Part shown: positions 1-8,272 of the stretch, one piece after another | Position numbering within the stretch: the first letter of the stretch is position 1 | Layout of the letters: each line of letters begins with the position of its first letter | Origin: Spirochaetota bacterium | GTDB taxonomy: Bacteria > Spirochaetota > Leptospiria > Turneriellales > Turneriellaceae | Direction: 5' to 3' | Assembly: GCA_963205035.1 (NCBI GenBank) | Contig: CAUJII010000167.1 | Location: 1-16,498, forward strand | DNA: 16,498 nucleotides | Program-made: the position numbers and the translations under genes | The notes under the pieces: model-generated | The model's database searches: none | Told to the model about the DNA's origin: nothing | What the model saw: only the letters and a program-made list of their open reading frames with translations

Positions 1-1852
1 GTCCATTACGCGCAGAAATCGTCAGGCCGTTTTTATCGGTCAAGAAGCGCTCATAGGTTTGCTTAATTTGTTGCGTAAAAAAAGTTTGTGTGCCGTTGAT
101 GGCCGCAAAGACACCGACAGGGTAAAGGACGAGCTGGCTCGAGCAGCTGGCACCACCCGTGGGGCCTACCCCCGAGGCACCGCAAGCACCCACGGCAGCA
201 GAGTCGAGATCAAAAGGAGAGCCCGGACACGCTGCAACACCGCTATGCGTGAAATAAAGAACTTGTTTGGCGACTTCGGTTTCGCCTGTGTACCCTGGCG
301 GCTTGGCGATTTGGAGTTTATATTTGTCGACGGTCGTGTCACTAAAATTGCCGCCGATATTGAATTCGCCCAAGTTGTCTGTAATGGCAGTGCGCCAACC
401 ATTGGAGGCATCAAAGATGGCAACGGTCGCACCAGGAATAGGCATCGTGCTCCAATAGTCGCGCACGGTGCCGCGCACGCAGTGTGTAGGCGGCGGCAGC
501 GGGGTTAAGACAATCGTGCCTGCGTTGTTTGCGCCAGCGATGGTCACCGTTACGGGAACGTCACCGCTACCGATGAGTCTGGAGGAATAGCCCGAACGTT
601 CGACTGTAATTTTATACACGCCTGCTCGCTTGATCGACGGGTTATCTAAAACAAATCGTCCTGTGCCGTCGGTGGTTGTTTGCGTAAGGAACGTATTGCT
701 CGAGTCGTAGAGTTTCACAGTGGCTCCCGATCCTGCGGGAGAGATAAGGCCGTGAATCCATGAATCCCAATAAAGAGGGACTTTTTGACCCGAGACAGGG
801 TTATCGCCTGCGGCTGAAGTTACATTCGCGTAGGTTTGAACCGTCTTGAAGCAGTCTGTCGTGGCGTTGACACGCGCCGTGCAGTTGGCAGATGTCTTAC
901 TAATCGTAATATCGTAGCGCTTGCCAACAAAGAGGAAGTCGTTTTCAATGCGGGCCCCACCTGCATTGTCATCCATAATGTTCGTGATGGGCGACAGGAG
1001 TCCCTTCATATCGGGGCAGTACTCGCCCGCTTGGAGCGGCCGCGCGTTGTAGGGGCCATTCGTTGTACAAGTCAAGTCTTGGTTATTGCTGTTCTTGAGC
1101 TTTACGGAAACGCCGTTAAGCACAGTGCCCAAGCTGTCTTCTGTCACATAGGCTGTGATGCGACCAAAGAGGTTATAGATGGCGATGGGGTTGTTGTCGA
1201 TGCGGTTCTGGAGCGAATTGATACCGATATACGCCGTGATGTCGGTACGGTCGATGTAGCCCGCTAACTCAGCCGTCAGAGCAAACGAACTGCCTTCAGC
1301 AAAATAAAAACTGCGCAGCACAAATTCGCCGTTGGCATCGGTTACCGCCGTAACAAAATGCCCCGCCGTATCGGTTGTGTAGACGTTTACTCCCGCCAAT
1401 CCTCGGTGGCTGAAGTTGCCGGTGATTTGACCAAAAATTGTGCGTTCAGCGAAAGTCGCCGAGCCGCCTGTAACGTAAATGACGACATTACCCATATCGA
1501 CCTTGAGGTTCGGCAAGCTCACAACCGCAGCGTGGTTCGCCGTCTCGAAATTGGTTTTTGCGAAATTCACGTTATAGCCCACACCGCGTTTCACATCGGG
1601 GAGCGTGAAACTGAACCGACCCGATGACGAAGACGTAGTAGTTAATACATTCCCTTGGTGCGTCGTGGTGATGGTGACCGAAGCGATGCCCGCACCATCG
1701 GGGCCGACGACTTTGCCAAAAAGCTCACCCGTGCCATAAAGCCCCGGAAGCGCCTTGTCGGAGTTAAAGCAGTTCATCGCCAGAAGCGGCGTCACAAGTA
1801 AAATAAAGAAGAGAAAACTGCGTCTGAGATATTGTGTCGTTTTAGAATCCAT
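1..1852 (-). CDS. Lipoprotein with tandem carboxypeptidase-regulatory-like domains (partial, C-terminus beyond window)
   Basis: The frame is open from ATG at 1852 to the left edge, giving 617 visible codons with no stop. The N-terminus has basic residues (R10, R11), a hydrophobic core and the sequence LLAMNC with Cys28, which fits a relaxed spirochaetal lipobox and suggests lipidation and surface or periplasmic anchoring. The mature part contains at least five repeats of one beta-sandwich pattern, G-x-[VI]-x(n)-G-[VA]-x-V, followed by a TD-x-x-G-x-F strand. They start near residues 45, 139, 229, 360 and 455, as in carboxypeptidase D regulatory-like (transthyretin-fold) domains. Clear examples are FGQITGN with TDANGEF, and VRGTVRDY with TDNLGEF. 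It starts 11 nt inside the end of the upstream barrel gene, so it is the fourth gene of the operon and probably translationally coupled. Such domains usually act as structural spacers or sugar- or protein-binding modules. I see no catalytic domain in the visible part and the true function is unknown. Confidence 0.8.
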   Translation of the reverse strand, partial: MDSKTTQYLRRSFLFFILLVTPLLAMNCFNSDKALPGLYGTGELFGKVVGPDGAGIASVTITTTHQGNVLTTTSSSSGRFSFTLPDVKRGVGYNVNFAKTNFETANHAAVVSLPNLKVDMGNVVIYVTGGSATFAERTIFGQITGNFSHRGLAGVNVYTTDTAGHFVTAVTDANGEFVLRSFYFAEGSSFALTAELAGYIDRTDITAYIGINSLQNRIDNNPIAIYNLFGRITAYVTEDSLGTVLNGVSVKLKNSNNQDLTCTTNGPYNARPLQAGEYCPDMKGLLSPITNIMDDNAGGARIENDFLFVGKRYDITISKTSANCTARVNATTDCFKTVQTYANVTSAAGDNPVSGQKVPLYWDSWIHGLISPAGSGATVKLYDSSNTFLTQTTTDGTGRFVLDNPSIKRAGVYKITVERSGYSSRLIGSGDVPVTVTIAGANNAGTIVLTPLPPPTHCVRGTVRDYWSTMPIPGATVAIFDASNGWRTAITDNLGEFNIGGNFSDTTVDKYKLQIAKPPGYTGETEVAKQVLYFTHSGVAACPGSPFDLDSAAVGACGASGVGPTGGASCSSQLVLYPVGVFAAINGTQTFFTQQIKQTYERFLTDKNGLTISARNG

Positions 1853-2696
1853 AAATCCCCGTTTTGAACCCCGAGCTAAAATAGATGCCGTGCTCGGTCA
1901 TCTTATCGGTAATAAAATAGCGGCTCTCAATGGGTTTATACGAATCCAAGAGACCTCGGTAGTATTGCCCTTCAAAGAAAAAAATCCACTCTCCCAAGCG
2001 GAGCTCAAAGCCCAACCCTGCCATGAGCCCGCCCGAGACAGGCCGCGTGAAGCTTTTGACATCATAGAGCGGGTCGTTGGGATCTCCCACGTTGCCGCCC
2101 AGCATTTCGAGCTGTGCCGAAAGTGGCGTTTTAGCAAAGAAACCCGCTTGCAAGTTGCCTGCAAATGTCTTGAGCGAGCTTGCGATAGGCCGCATGAATT
2201 TTATCTTGCTAAAGACTTTTGCGAGCGAGTAACGATAAGAGAACATACTGCGCATGACAATGAAGTCGGTGCGCAGCTTCGCCTGCCCGGCATAATTCGC
2301 GAGCGGAAGTTCTGTAAGAAACGCTTCACTCTGCTCATAGCCCAAGTCGAGCACGATTCCATAGATACGCTTAAAGTAGAGTTCGCTGCGCAGTCCGAGC
2401 GTTGCGCGGATGTCCCAGCCATCGGCGTTGGGTGAGCTTTGAAAGCCCTGCGCAACACCGCCGACGTTAAAGCCCAAGTATGGGCCCAAGTAGAGCGTCC
2501 GCTTGCGCGATTCGGGCCCCCGCGAGGTCGAATACTCGCCTTCGGGTTCGGGGGCTGCCGTTGCGGACGCGGCAGGCGTTGCTGCACCCGGTCGTTTGAG
2601 CTTGATTTTACCCTGTGCAGACAGCGCACCAAGTGCCCCGAATGTAATAACTATTACAAACCCGCGAAGAAAAGTAATTTTTCTCAGCAACCGCAT
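1842..2696 (-). CDS. Secreted outer-membrane beta-barrel-like protein
   Basis: This 284-residue protein has a Sec signal peptide (basic MRLLRK, hydrophobic core, cleavage likely after ALSA at residue 27). A Pro/Ala/Glu-rich linker covers about residues 35-60. The rest has alternating amphipathic strands rich in Gly, Tyr and Phe (for example LYLGPYLGFNVGG and GLGFELRLGEWIFFFEGQYY) and ends in Phe (GIYGF), the usual C-terminal signature of an outer-membrane barrel. I chose ATG 2696 rather than the longer frame starting at 2732 because AGGAG lies just upstream and the signal peptide begins there. Its first 13 nt overlap the end of the giant lipoprotein gene, and its end overlaps the next gene start. 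It is likely the barrel partner of its lipoprotein neighbours. Family assignment rests on fold features only; I recognise no named family. Confidence 0.8.
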   Translation of the reverse strand: MRLLRKITFLRGFVIVITFGALGALSAQGKIKLKRPGAATPAASATAAPEPEGEYSTSRGPESRKRTLYLGPYLGFNVGGVAQGFQSSPNADGWDIRATLGLRSELYFKRIYGIVLDLGYEQSEAFLTELPLANYAGQAKLRTDFIVMRSMFSYRYSLAKVFSKIKFMRPIASSLKTFAGNLQAGFFAKTPLSAQLEMLGGNVGDPNDPLYDVKSFTRPVSGGLMAGLGFELRLGEWIFFFEGQYYRGLLDSYKPIESRYFITDKMTEHGIYFSSGFKTGIYGF

Positions 2697-5600
2697 GCCG
2701 CTCCTGCTGTCGGGGATGTATAGCGGAAACAATTATTATTCGGCCCCGAAACGCCTAAAATAGACCCGCCGGAACCGCCGCCGCCGCCCGAGTAACTATT
2801 CCCCGAGCATGTGGGAGAAATATTGGGGTAGATGGCAATGCCAAACGATTGCCCGCCGTTGCCGCCCGAACCGTCACCGCCTTTACCGCCGCCGCCACCC
2901 CAGCCGCCCCAGCCGCCGTTGCCGCCGTCGTCTGGCCCATCGCCCGGGGCACCGGGCCCACCAGGGCTGCCGCCACTGCCGCCCGCTTTGCCGTTACCCG
3001 CATTGCCGCCTGCTGCGCGCGTGATTGAGTTCGAGGTCAGCGTTATATTCGAGACGCTATTTAGGAAAACGCCGACAGACGGGCCGCCGCCCCAGCCGCC
3101 TTCGCCGCCGGTGCCTTTGTCTCCGCCGCCACCGCCGCCACCGCCGCCGCCGCCACCGTCATTCATGTTACAGTCGGCACTGGCCCCGCCACCGCCGCCG
3201 CCGCCGCCCAAACCCATCGTGGCATCGGTGCCACTCGAACCTTGGAAGGCTTTAATAAAACCGCCGGCAATTTGACCGATTGCATTGCCCGGAGCGCCGC
3301 CATTCGTGCCCGGTGCACCGTTTGCGCCAGTACCACCTCCCCCCGCATGTCCGTTACAGCTCGCTGTGCCTCGAGTTCCGCCACCACCGCCGCCCGACGG
3401 TGCTGTCTCGCCATCCCAGCCATCTTGGTGCGTATCTTGGTGCCCACCTTGGCCACCCGCACCGCCTCTATTGGCATTTCCAGGCGCCGCCCCTGAGCCG
3501 CCTCCGCCTCCTGGGGCATTCCATTTGCTATCATTTGCACAGAATACGCACCCCTCGACACCACTTGCACCGGGCCCACCGGGCCCACCGGTGCCACCCG
3601 TCGCGCCGCCCGCGCCACCCGCCAAGCCATGCGAGCCGCCGCCCGCGGTAATTGTGTTCGTGTCGAGTTTTACTGTGTTGACTCCTGAAATGAGTACTCC
3701 ATAAGAGCCTCCAGGAGAGGGACCCGAACCTGCATTGTACCCTTGCGAGACGATGTTGTTCTTGTAAAGCGTGAGGGTCGATGTGCCCGAAGTTGCACGA
3801 AGTCCTACGGTATTATAGCCACCGGTTAAATCGGGCGTTGCACGCTGCGTCGTTAAATTCAGCCCCTCGATAAAGACCGGCGTATTGACCGCGCCCAATG
3901 ATATGCCAATGCTGTCGACCGAGTTATACGTACCCGCCGTAATATTGGCACGGTTGAGTGCCACATCGGGCCTGAGCCATGCGCTCGTGAAACCGCCATA
4001 GACGCTTGTATTCGACGGCACAGCTAACGTGCCGGTCGTCGTGAGGCATGCAGGAATGCCACTTGCGCAATAGTTACCCGCCATCACATAGAGCGCTTTG
4101 CCACCGCCCGCAACGGCCATAGCACCCGATAGGCTCTTCTTGGGCCCTGTGCCTGCGGGGTTATTCGTGCGGTTGACACCGCTCCAACCGTCGTTGCCGC
4201 CACCGGCGTCGACAAAAACGGAATTGCCTGCGGTCTTATCTCTCAAGATGAAAAGTTTCACCGTCGATGTGCCACCATTGGTGTTCGTATTAAAGGTCGG
4301 GGGAATGGCCGGGCCCGAACAACCGGTAATATCGCAGAGAGTCACAGAGAGGTCGTACGCTAATGTCGTGACATGGTTCGTTTCAGGTGGCTTGACCTGG
4401 TACGTTGTGTAGACCCCTTGCGCATTCGGAGCTCCCACACCCACGGGTAAGACACACCCGTTATTCGAGTCGGGGCCCGTCGAACCCCCAAGGCACGAGA
4501 AAGTAAGCGACTTAATCGCTCCAATCGGCTGAAACAAATCGGCGTCAATATCAAAAGTTACTGTATCCCCTTCGTCGTGGTTGACCTTCGCGTAAACGGC
4601 GTTGATGTCAGACGGTTGAACGCGCCAGATGGGCATTGAGATACTCGTGTACGTGTCACCCCCCGTAGGCAGGAGGCAAATTTTTACCGTGTTGATACCC
4701 GTTGTCAAAAAGGCGGCGGAGTTTGCCACCGCGTCGAGTGTCACCGTGACCGGTGTCAGAGCCGCTGCCGATCCTGTTCCCGATATGTGTGAAGAAAGTG
4801 TTCCTCCCGTACAACCCAAGGTCGCATCGTTAATGCGCACCTGGTAAGTGCCCGGGAAGTCGGTTTGCCACTGCCACGTCGTTGTGGCGCGGGCGGCTGT
4901 ATTCGTACTGGTGTTTCCCCAATTATTCGTCGTTGTCCAAAGATGCTTCGCCGGCGGAGTTAAAGTCGTGAGTACCGGGTTTACTCCCACAGCGTATGAC
5001 TGAATGCCCACCGGGCTGACGTTACCCGCAGCATCTTTTGTTATGTACTTAATATAATAGATACCCGGATCCATGTTGCAACCGGCCAGGTCTGCCGACG
5101 GGTCTGTGACTGTTAAGCGGTCGGCACACCCCACGTTGACAAAAGTTTCGCTGCCCACAGCCTTCACCACGTTGTTCGCGGGTGTGCACGCCGCCGTAGG
5201 ATCGACCGGCATCGTCGCCTTTTTGGGGTTGCCCGCTGCGTCTGCACCCCAAGTAAAACAAATTTCACTCGACTGCAGTGTCCCGTTGATGGGAGTTCCA
5301 CCGACGGTGAGCCCCCCGGAAAGAAGAACGCGCTGTGGACGGCCAAAAATTCCGCTCGAAGGTGCTGCGGTTACCGTCGGCGCGTTGTCGTCGCGGATAA
5401 TCGTTTCAAAAAGTTCACCCCACACGCCTAAATCGGCGAGTGTCGAACAAGTGCCCGAACAGGAAATGGCGCAAATAGAGATGTAGTTAATACCATCGGT
5501 CGCAGAGGTGAAATCCATGCCCGAGCCGCCTGCGGGGATTGGCGTTGTCACGTTGCCTGAGGAAAGCGGCCCACCCGAAGTCAGAACGCTGGGCGGTGGA

Positions 5601-7273
5601 GTTAAATAAGACGAACGGGGATAGCCGATACACGAACCATTCGCCAAAACTATATAACGAAATTTCTTTGATACATCGCCTGTATCGACAGACCACTCGA
5701 TTTCTCCATTTGTCACAGGCAACGTCGTTGCTGAAGCGTAGCGTCCCGTCACCCCGCGCAAAACCAAGTCGGGTTTGCGGCCGATCGTAAATTGGATACT
5801 CTCTAAGCAAGGACCGGGGCCCGTGGAACACGAAAGCCTACCCGCCGCGTCGCGTGCAATCCACTTTAATGTGTATGTCCCTTCGGGCAAGAGTTTGAAA
5901 GAAATAGTGCCGCTCGCGCCAGGCACTATGGCGTGTTTTGAACCGGTAATATCAACGCGTGTCGCATCGAGGTTGACGTTGCTGAACATATCGATAGGGC
6001 TTGAAATCGCGGGGTCGGTGAACGACCCGTCGCTACTCAAGCTATATGCAATCGTGTTGCACGAAACTTTGTCTCCGCAAAGAACGTTCACGTCCATCGT
6101 GTCGGGGTAATGCTCCTGGTCGCGTATGGGAGATACAATCGCCGAGGGATTTCCCTTGTCGATAAACGTTCCATCGAACCTATCGAGCGCAATTTTTCCC
6201 AACACATTATTTGCAATCGTGTTGTTGTTTAATACGTCGAAACCAATCACTTGGCCATAGTTCAATTCATCGTACATGGTGTCGGTCGTTTGCGCGACTT
6301 GCGGGTTTTTCACAATGAGCTTAACTGCCGAGCCTGAACCGTCCGCATTCGTCATGACGCGCGTCGTGCCGTCTTCTTCAACATAGAGGTAATAGTCGGC
6401 GTTGCCATCCCCGCTGGTGTCGAGACCCGTTGTCGGCGTTACAGGCCAAGTGAACATCATCTGTGGGACATACCGCTTGTCTTTATCCGCATTCGTGGGG
6501 TCATAAACCACAGAACAGTTGCCATCTGCGTCAAGCTCGGAAACGACAAGGTCGGGAACGGCTACCGAAGCAGACGCACCCGTACCCGTGTCGCCAGAGA
6601 GCGTAATTGTGGGAGGGGTCGTGTAGAGCCCGTCGCCAATCGCCAATGGATAGATGCCGGCAACAGCACCAGCCACCACGTTGACGCCCGCCGTCGCACC
6701 CGAACCGCCGCCGTCGGTGCCGACCGTTACCGTTGGTGCGTCATAGCCTGAACCCTTCGTCACCATGTCGATGCGTGTGAGCATGCCGCGTTCGGCGGAG
6801 GCAACCTGACCCACTGCCTGCACCCCTGCACCAGGGGCGGCAATGGTAATATTAAACCGGTTGGTATTGCAACCCACACCGCCGTTTGTAATAACTACTC
6901 GCTCGACCTTGCCGTTGGCCACGACTGCCAATCCCGTTGGAGCAGTACCACAGGTTCCCCCCGAAGGAGCGATTGTCACAGCAGGCGAATTCGTGTACCC
7001 CGAGCCGCCCGCCCCCACGGTATATTTGTTGATAGCACCCGTGCGGCAGATGTACAGACCATCCGCTTTGCCGTCAAAATTGACGTCAATCGAGGCCACG
7101 GCAATTTTGAGTCCCAAACCATTCAAGATAGCCTTCGGAACCGCGTTGTAAGGAATTCCCCCGAATGCCTGAAAATCGTCGGATTTCTTCTTTCGTGCAC
7201 AGGCCGCAAGGACAAACACGACGGCTATTGCCAAGAGTAAAAGTTTTCGTATTTTTGTTGTTGTCGCTTTCAT
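2684..7273 (-). CDS. Giant mosaic lipoprotein with C-terminal beta-helix and glycine-rich (PGRS-like) insert
   Basis: This 1529-residue lipoprotein has a basic N-terminus, a hydrophobic stretch and lipobox VLAAC (Cys25), followed by the charged tether RKKKSDD. About residues 85-230 hold three or four copies of a beta motif, GSGY/GDGLY followed by P-x-[VI]-T-[VIL], spaced by Gly/Thr-rich strands. About residues 530-990 resemble Ig-like or chitobiase C-terminal-like modules: APTVTAAPSSG leads to ITKDAAGNVSP, and there is an earlier IARDAAGRLS. Near residue 1015 VFVDAGGGNDGWSG, then ALYVMAGNY, looks like the start of a DUF1565-type right-handed parallel beta-helix. Repeated strand turns such as NTVGLRA and NTITAG follow. 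About residues 1210-1510 are dominated by glycine runs. Start ATG 7273 is chosen over upstream in-frame codons because GAGG sits 6 nt before it, and it begins the lipoprotein signal 7 nt after the previous stop. It is probably a surface adhesin-like or matrix protein; the ligand is unknown. Confidence 0.85.
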   Translation of the reverse strand: MKATTTKIRKLLLLAIAVVFVLAACARKKKSDDFQAFGGIPYNAVPKAILNGLGLKIAVASIDVNFDGKADGLYICRTGAINKYTVGAGGSGYTNSPAVTIAPSGGTCGTAPTGLAVVANGKVERVVITNGGVGCNTNRFNITIAAPGAGVQAVGQVASAERGMLTRIDMVTKGSGYDAPTVTVGTDGGGSGATAGVNVVAGAVAGIYPLAIGDGLYTTPPTITLSGDTGTGASASVAVPDLVVSELDADGNCSVVYDPTNADKDKRYVPQMMFTWPVTPTTGLDTSGDGNADYYLYVEEDGTTRVMTNADGSGSAVKLIVKNPQVAQTTDTMYDELNYGQVIGFDVLNNNTIANNVLGKIALDRFDGTFIDKGNPSAIVSPIRDQEHYPDTMDVNVLCGDKVSCNTIAYSLSSDGSFTDPAISSPIDMFSNVNLDATRVDITGSKHAIVPGASGTISFKLLPEGTYTLKWIARDAAGRLSCSTGPGPCLESIQFTIGRKPDLVLRGVTGRYASATTLPVTNGEIEWSVDTGDVSKKFRYIVLANGSCIGYPRSSYLTPPPSVLTSGGPLSSGNVTTPIPAGGSGMDFTSATDGINYISICAISCSGTCSTLADLGVWGELFETIIRDDNAPTVTAAPSSGIFGRPQRVLLSGGLTVGGTPINGTLQSSEICFTWGADAAGNPKKATMPVDPTAACTPANNVVKAVGSETFVNVGCADRLTVTDPSADLAGCNMDPGIYYIKYITKDAAGNVSPVGIQSYAVGVNPVLTTLTPPAKHLWTTTNNWGNTSTNTAARATTTWQWQTDFPGTYQVRINDATLGCTGGTLSSHISGTGSAAALTPVTVTLDAVANSAAFLTTGINTVKICLLPTGGDTYTSISMPIWRVQPSDINAVYAKVNHDEGDTVTFDIDADLFQPIGAIKSLTFSCLGGSTGPDSNNGCVLPVGVGAPNAQGVYTTYQVKPPETNHVTTLAYDLSVTLCDITGCSGPAIPPTFNTNTNGGTSTVKLFILRDKTAGNSVFVDAGGGNDGWSGVNRTNNPAGTGPKKSLSGAMAVAGGGKALYVMAGNYCASGIPACLTTTGTLAVPSNTSVYGGFTSAWLRPDVALNRANITAGTYNSVDSIGISLGAVNTPVFIEGLNLTTQRATPDLTGGYNTVGLRATSGTSTLTLYKNNIVSQGYNAGSGPSPGGSYGVLISGVNTVKLDTNTITAGGGSHGLAGGAGGATGGTGGPGGPGASGVEGCVFCANDSKWNAPGGGGGSGAAPGNANRGGAGGQGGHQDTHQDGWDGETAPSGGGGGGTRGTASCNGHAGGGGTGANGAPGTNGGAPGNAIGQIAGGFIKAFQGSSGTDATMGLGGGGGGGGASADCNMNDGGGGGGGGGGGGDKGTGGEGGWGGGPSVGVFLNSVSNITLTSNSITRAAGGNAGNGKAGGSGGSPGGPGAPGDGPDDGGNGGWGGWGGGGGKGGDGSGGNGGQSFGIAIYPNISPTCSGNSYSGGGGGSGGSILGVSGPNNNCFRYTSPTAGAACGC
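2740..3645 (-). repeat. Glycine-rich triplet-repeat region within the giant lipoprotein
   Basis: About 900 bp of GC-rich, imperfect GCC/CCG-type triplets on the plus strand encode glycine runs on the minus strand. The densest runs are near 3119-3160 and 3187-3209, the first encoding an almost unbroken glycine tract. Elsewhere the pattern is collagen-like GGxGGxGGP. Short stretches of ordinary beta-helix sequence (SVGVFLNSVSNITLTSNSITRA near 3000-3080) interrupt it, so the glycine blocks look like expansions of turns between helix rungs. Repeats of three bases keep the frame, so slippage would change protein length rather than switch expression off. Confidence 0.8.
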
Positions 7274-7280
7274 AACTGCC

Positions 7281-8117
7281 TCAATATTTGAAAATAACCT
7301 GCCCAAACTTGTACGCGAGCCCTGCATAGACTCCATAATCCACAATGGGCAATACGTTATCGTAAATCACTCCACCTCGTATTTGCATAAAAGGAATAAT
7401 TTCATCGGTGCGGTCGAGCTTTTTCGATAAGAACGGGAACTCGATGCCCAAAGCCGCGTGCGCCGTAAATTTGATGGCATTCGCGCTGCCGTTGGCATCC
7501 TTAAAATTGTAATAACCAATACCCGGCAAAATCGATGTGACTAACTGTAAGGGCATCTTCGGAATACGGTAAATCCACGAAAACCCCATTTCGCCATAAA
7601 ACCCCGTAATCTGATCGGTTGCTTTGGTGATGTTCAAATATCCCACCTCATAGCGCAGGTCAAACCCTTTTCCATGCGCCTCATCTCCGTCATACCCCAA
7701 CACCACGCCCCAACCTGCCGGCAACTTCGCCACTCCACGGCCCGTATTCATGAAATATGTGCCCGCCAGCGAAAAGCGCGAATTGTCGAGAATACTCTCG
7801 GTCGGGCGCGACGCCATCGGCGCCACCTGATCAATCGGCCCGTCGTCTTTCTTCTTTACAGTCTTCTCAGGAATCACCTGACCCTTCTCGTCGGTTCTTC
7901 TGAGTGCCTTTTTGCGTGCCGCGTCCGCTTCATCGTTAATCTCGATAGGCGCCGATTTTAGGTCGCTCGAATCCACCTTTTCTTCGGGAAGCTCGTCGTC
8001 GAAAAAGCTCTCGGAATCTTGCGCGAACAAATGAACCGTCGGCGAAAACACAAGAAACACAGCGATAAACAGCGCATGCGGGAAGAAATAGCTCGGTATG
8101 GTATAAATAGGGCGCAT
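7281..8117 (-). CDS. Secreted beta-barrel-like envelope protein, first gene of the surface operon
   Basis: This 278-residue protein starts with a signal peptide (hydrophobic residues about 10-31, likely cleavage after LFA at residue 32). A charged linker of Asp, Glu and Lys covers about residues 33-110 (FFDDELPEE, KTVKKKDDG). The remainder is strand-rich: FSLAGTYFMNTG, GFDLRYEVGYLNI, FYGEMGFSWIYR, GVYAGLAYKFGQVIFKY. The terminal tyrosine and alternating pattern fit a small outer-membrane barrel. ATG 8117 is preferred over the longer frame to 8369, because the extension is arginine-rich, has no function signature and crosses the hairpin cluster. GGAG lies about 11 nt upstream, a long but usable spacing. 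The gene ends 7 nt before the giant lipoprotein start. The two barrel proteins of the operon may form pores or docking sites for the two lipoproteins; this is inference from order only. Confidence 0.75.
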   Translation of the reverse strand: MRPIYTIPSYFFPHALFIAVFLVFSPTVHLFAQDSESFFDDELPEEKVDSSDLKSAPIEINDEADAARKKALRRTDEKGQVIPEKTVKKKDDGPIDQVAPMASRPTESILDNSRFSLAGTYFMNTGRGVAKLPAGWGVVLGYDGDEAHGKGFDLRYEVGYLNITKATDQITGFYGEMGFSWIYRIPKMPLQLVTSILPGIGYYNFKDANGSANAIKFTAHAALGIEFPFLSKKLDRTDEIIPFMQIRGGVIYDNVLPIVDYGVYAGLAYKFGQVIFKY

Positions 8118-8139
8118 GTAAGAGAGTTCTCCATTGTAA

Positions 8140-8168
8140 TATGGTACACGGTGTGTTGACCGTGCCAA
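8140..8168 (-). promoter_or_regulatory. Possible promoter and operator of the surface operon
   Basis: On the minus strand a TTGGCA box (8168-8163) is followed 17-18 nt later by a weak -10-like CCATAT/ACCATA. Between them lies a perfect inverted repeat, CACGGT-N6-ACCGTG (8147-8164), placed where a repressor would block polymerase. The start codon at 8117 would give a leader of about 20 nt containing GGAG. The boxes are weak matches and no regulator gene is nearby. Confidence 0.3.
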
Positions 8169-8188
8169 AAATAAACTGGGCTCAGTTT
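8165..8188 (-). terminator. Possible weak rho-independent terminator
   Basis: On the minus strand the stem AAACTG/CAGTTT (loop AGCC, 8188-8173) is followed directly by ATTTTT. This would end transcripts coming from the broken gene at 8273-8774, just before the surface-operon promoter. The stem has only 6 bp, so strength is doubtful. Confidence 0.3.
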
Positions 8189-8199
8189 GGGCGAGAATT

Positions 8200-8245
8200 G
8201 GAGCCTGTGCGGGAACTCGCTGGTACGAGTTCCCGCACAGGCTCC
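8200..8245. repeat. Perfect 20-bp inverted repeat (hairpin) with 6-nt loop
   Basis: Arms 8200-8219 and 8226-8245 are exact reverse complements around the loop CTGGTA. The arm contains TGCGGGAACTCG. No T-run follows on either strand, so it is not a standard terminator; an mRNA-stabilising hairpin, a protein site or a dispersed repeat are alternatives. It lies between the broken gene and the surface operon. Confidence 0.85.
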
Positions 8246-8272
8246 TTGCCGGAAATGACTCGCGGCGGGGTG

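Noticed and set aside
59..1627. Several plus-strand open frames of 89-149 codons
   Set aside because: They lie opposite the continuous minus-strand lipoprotein frame, are arginine/valine-rich shadows and have no ribosome sites or domain patterns.
3106..3210. Triplet repeats considered as a CRISPR-like or satellite array
   Set aside because: No constant repeat with unique spacers; simple imperfect triplets encoding glycine.
2755..3630. Minus-strand alanine/valine-rich frames in the glycine region
   Set aside because: They are frame-shifted readings of the same triplet repeat inside the giant lipoprotein gene.
2809..3704. Plus-strand proline- and arginine/histidine-rich frames opposite the glycine repeats
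   Set aside because: They are the automatic complement of glycine triplets; the minus-strand reading belongs to a long frame with a signal peptide and recognised repeats.
8200..8245. 20-bp hairpin as a rho-independent terminator
   Set aside because: No T-run follows on either strand; kept only as an inverted repeat.
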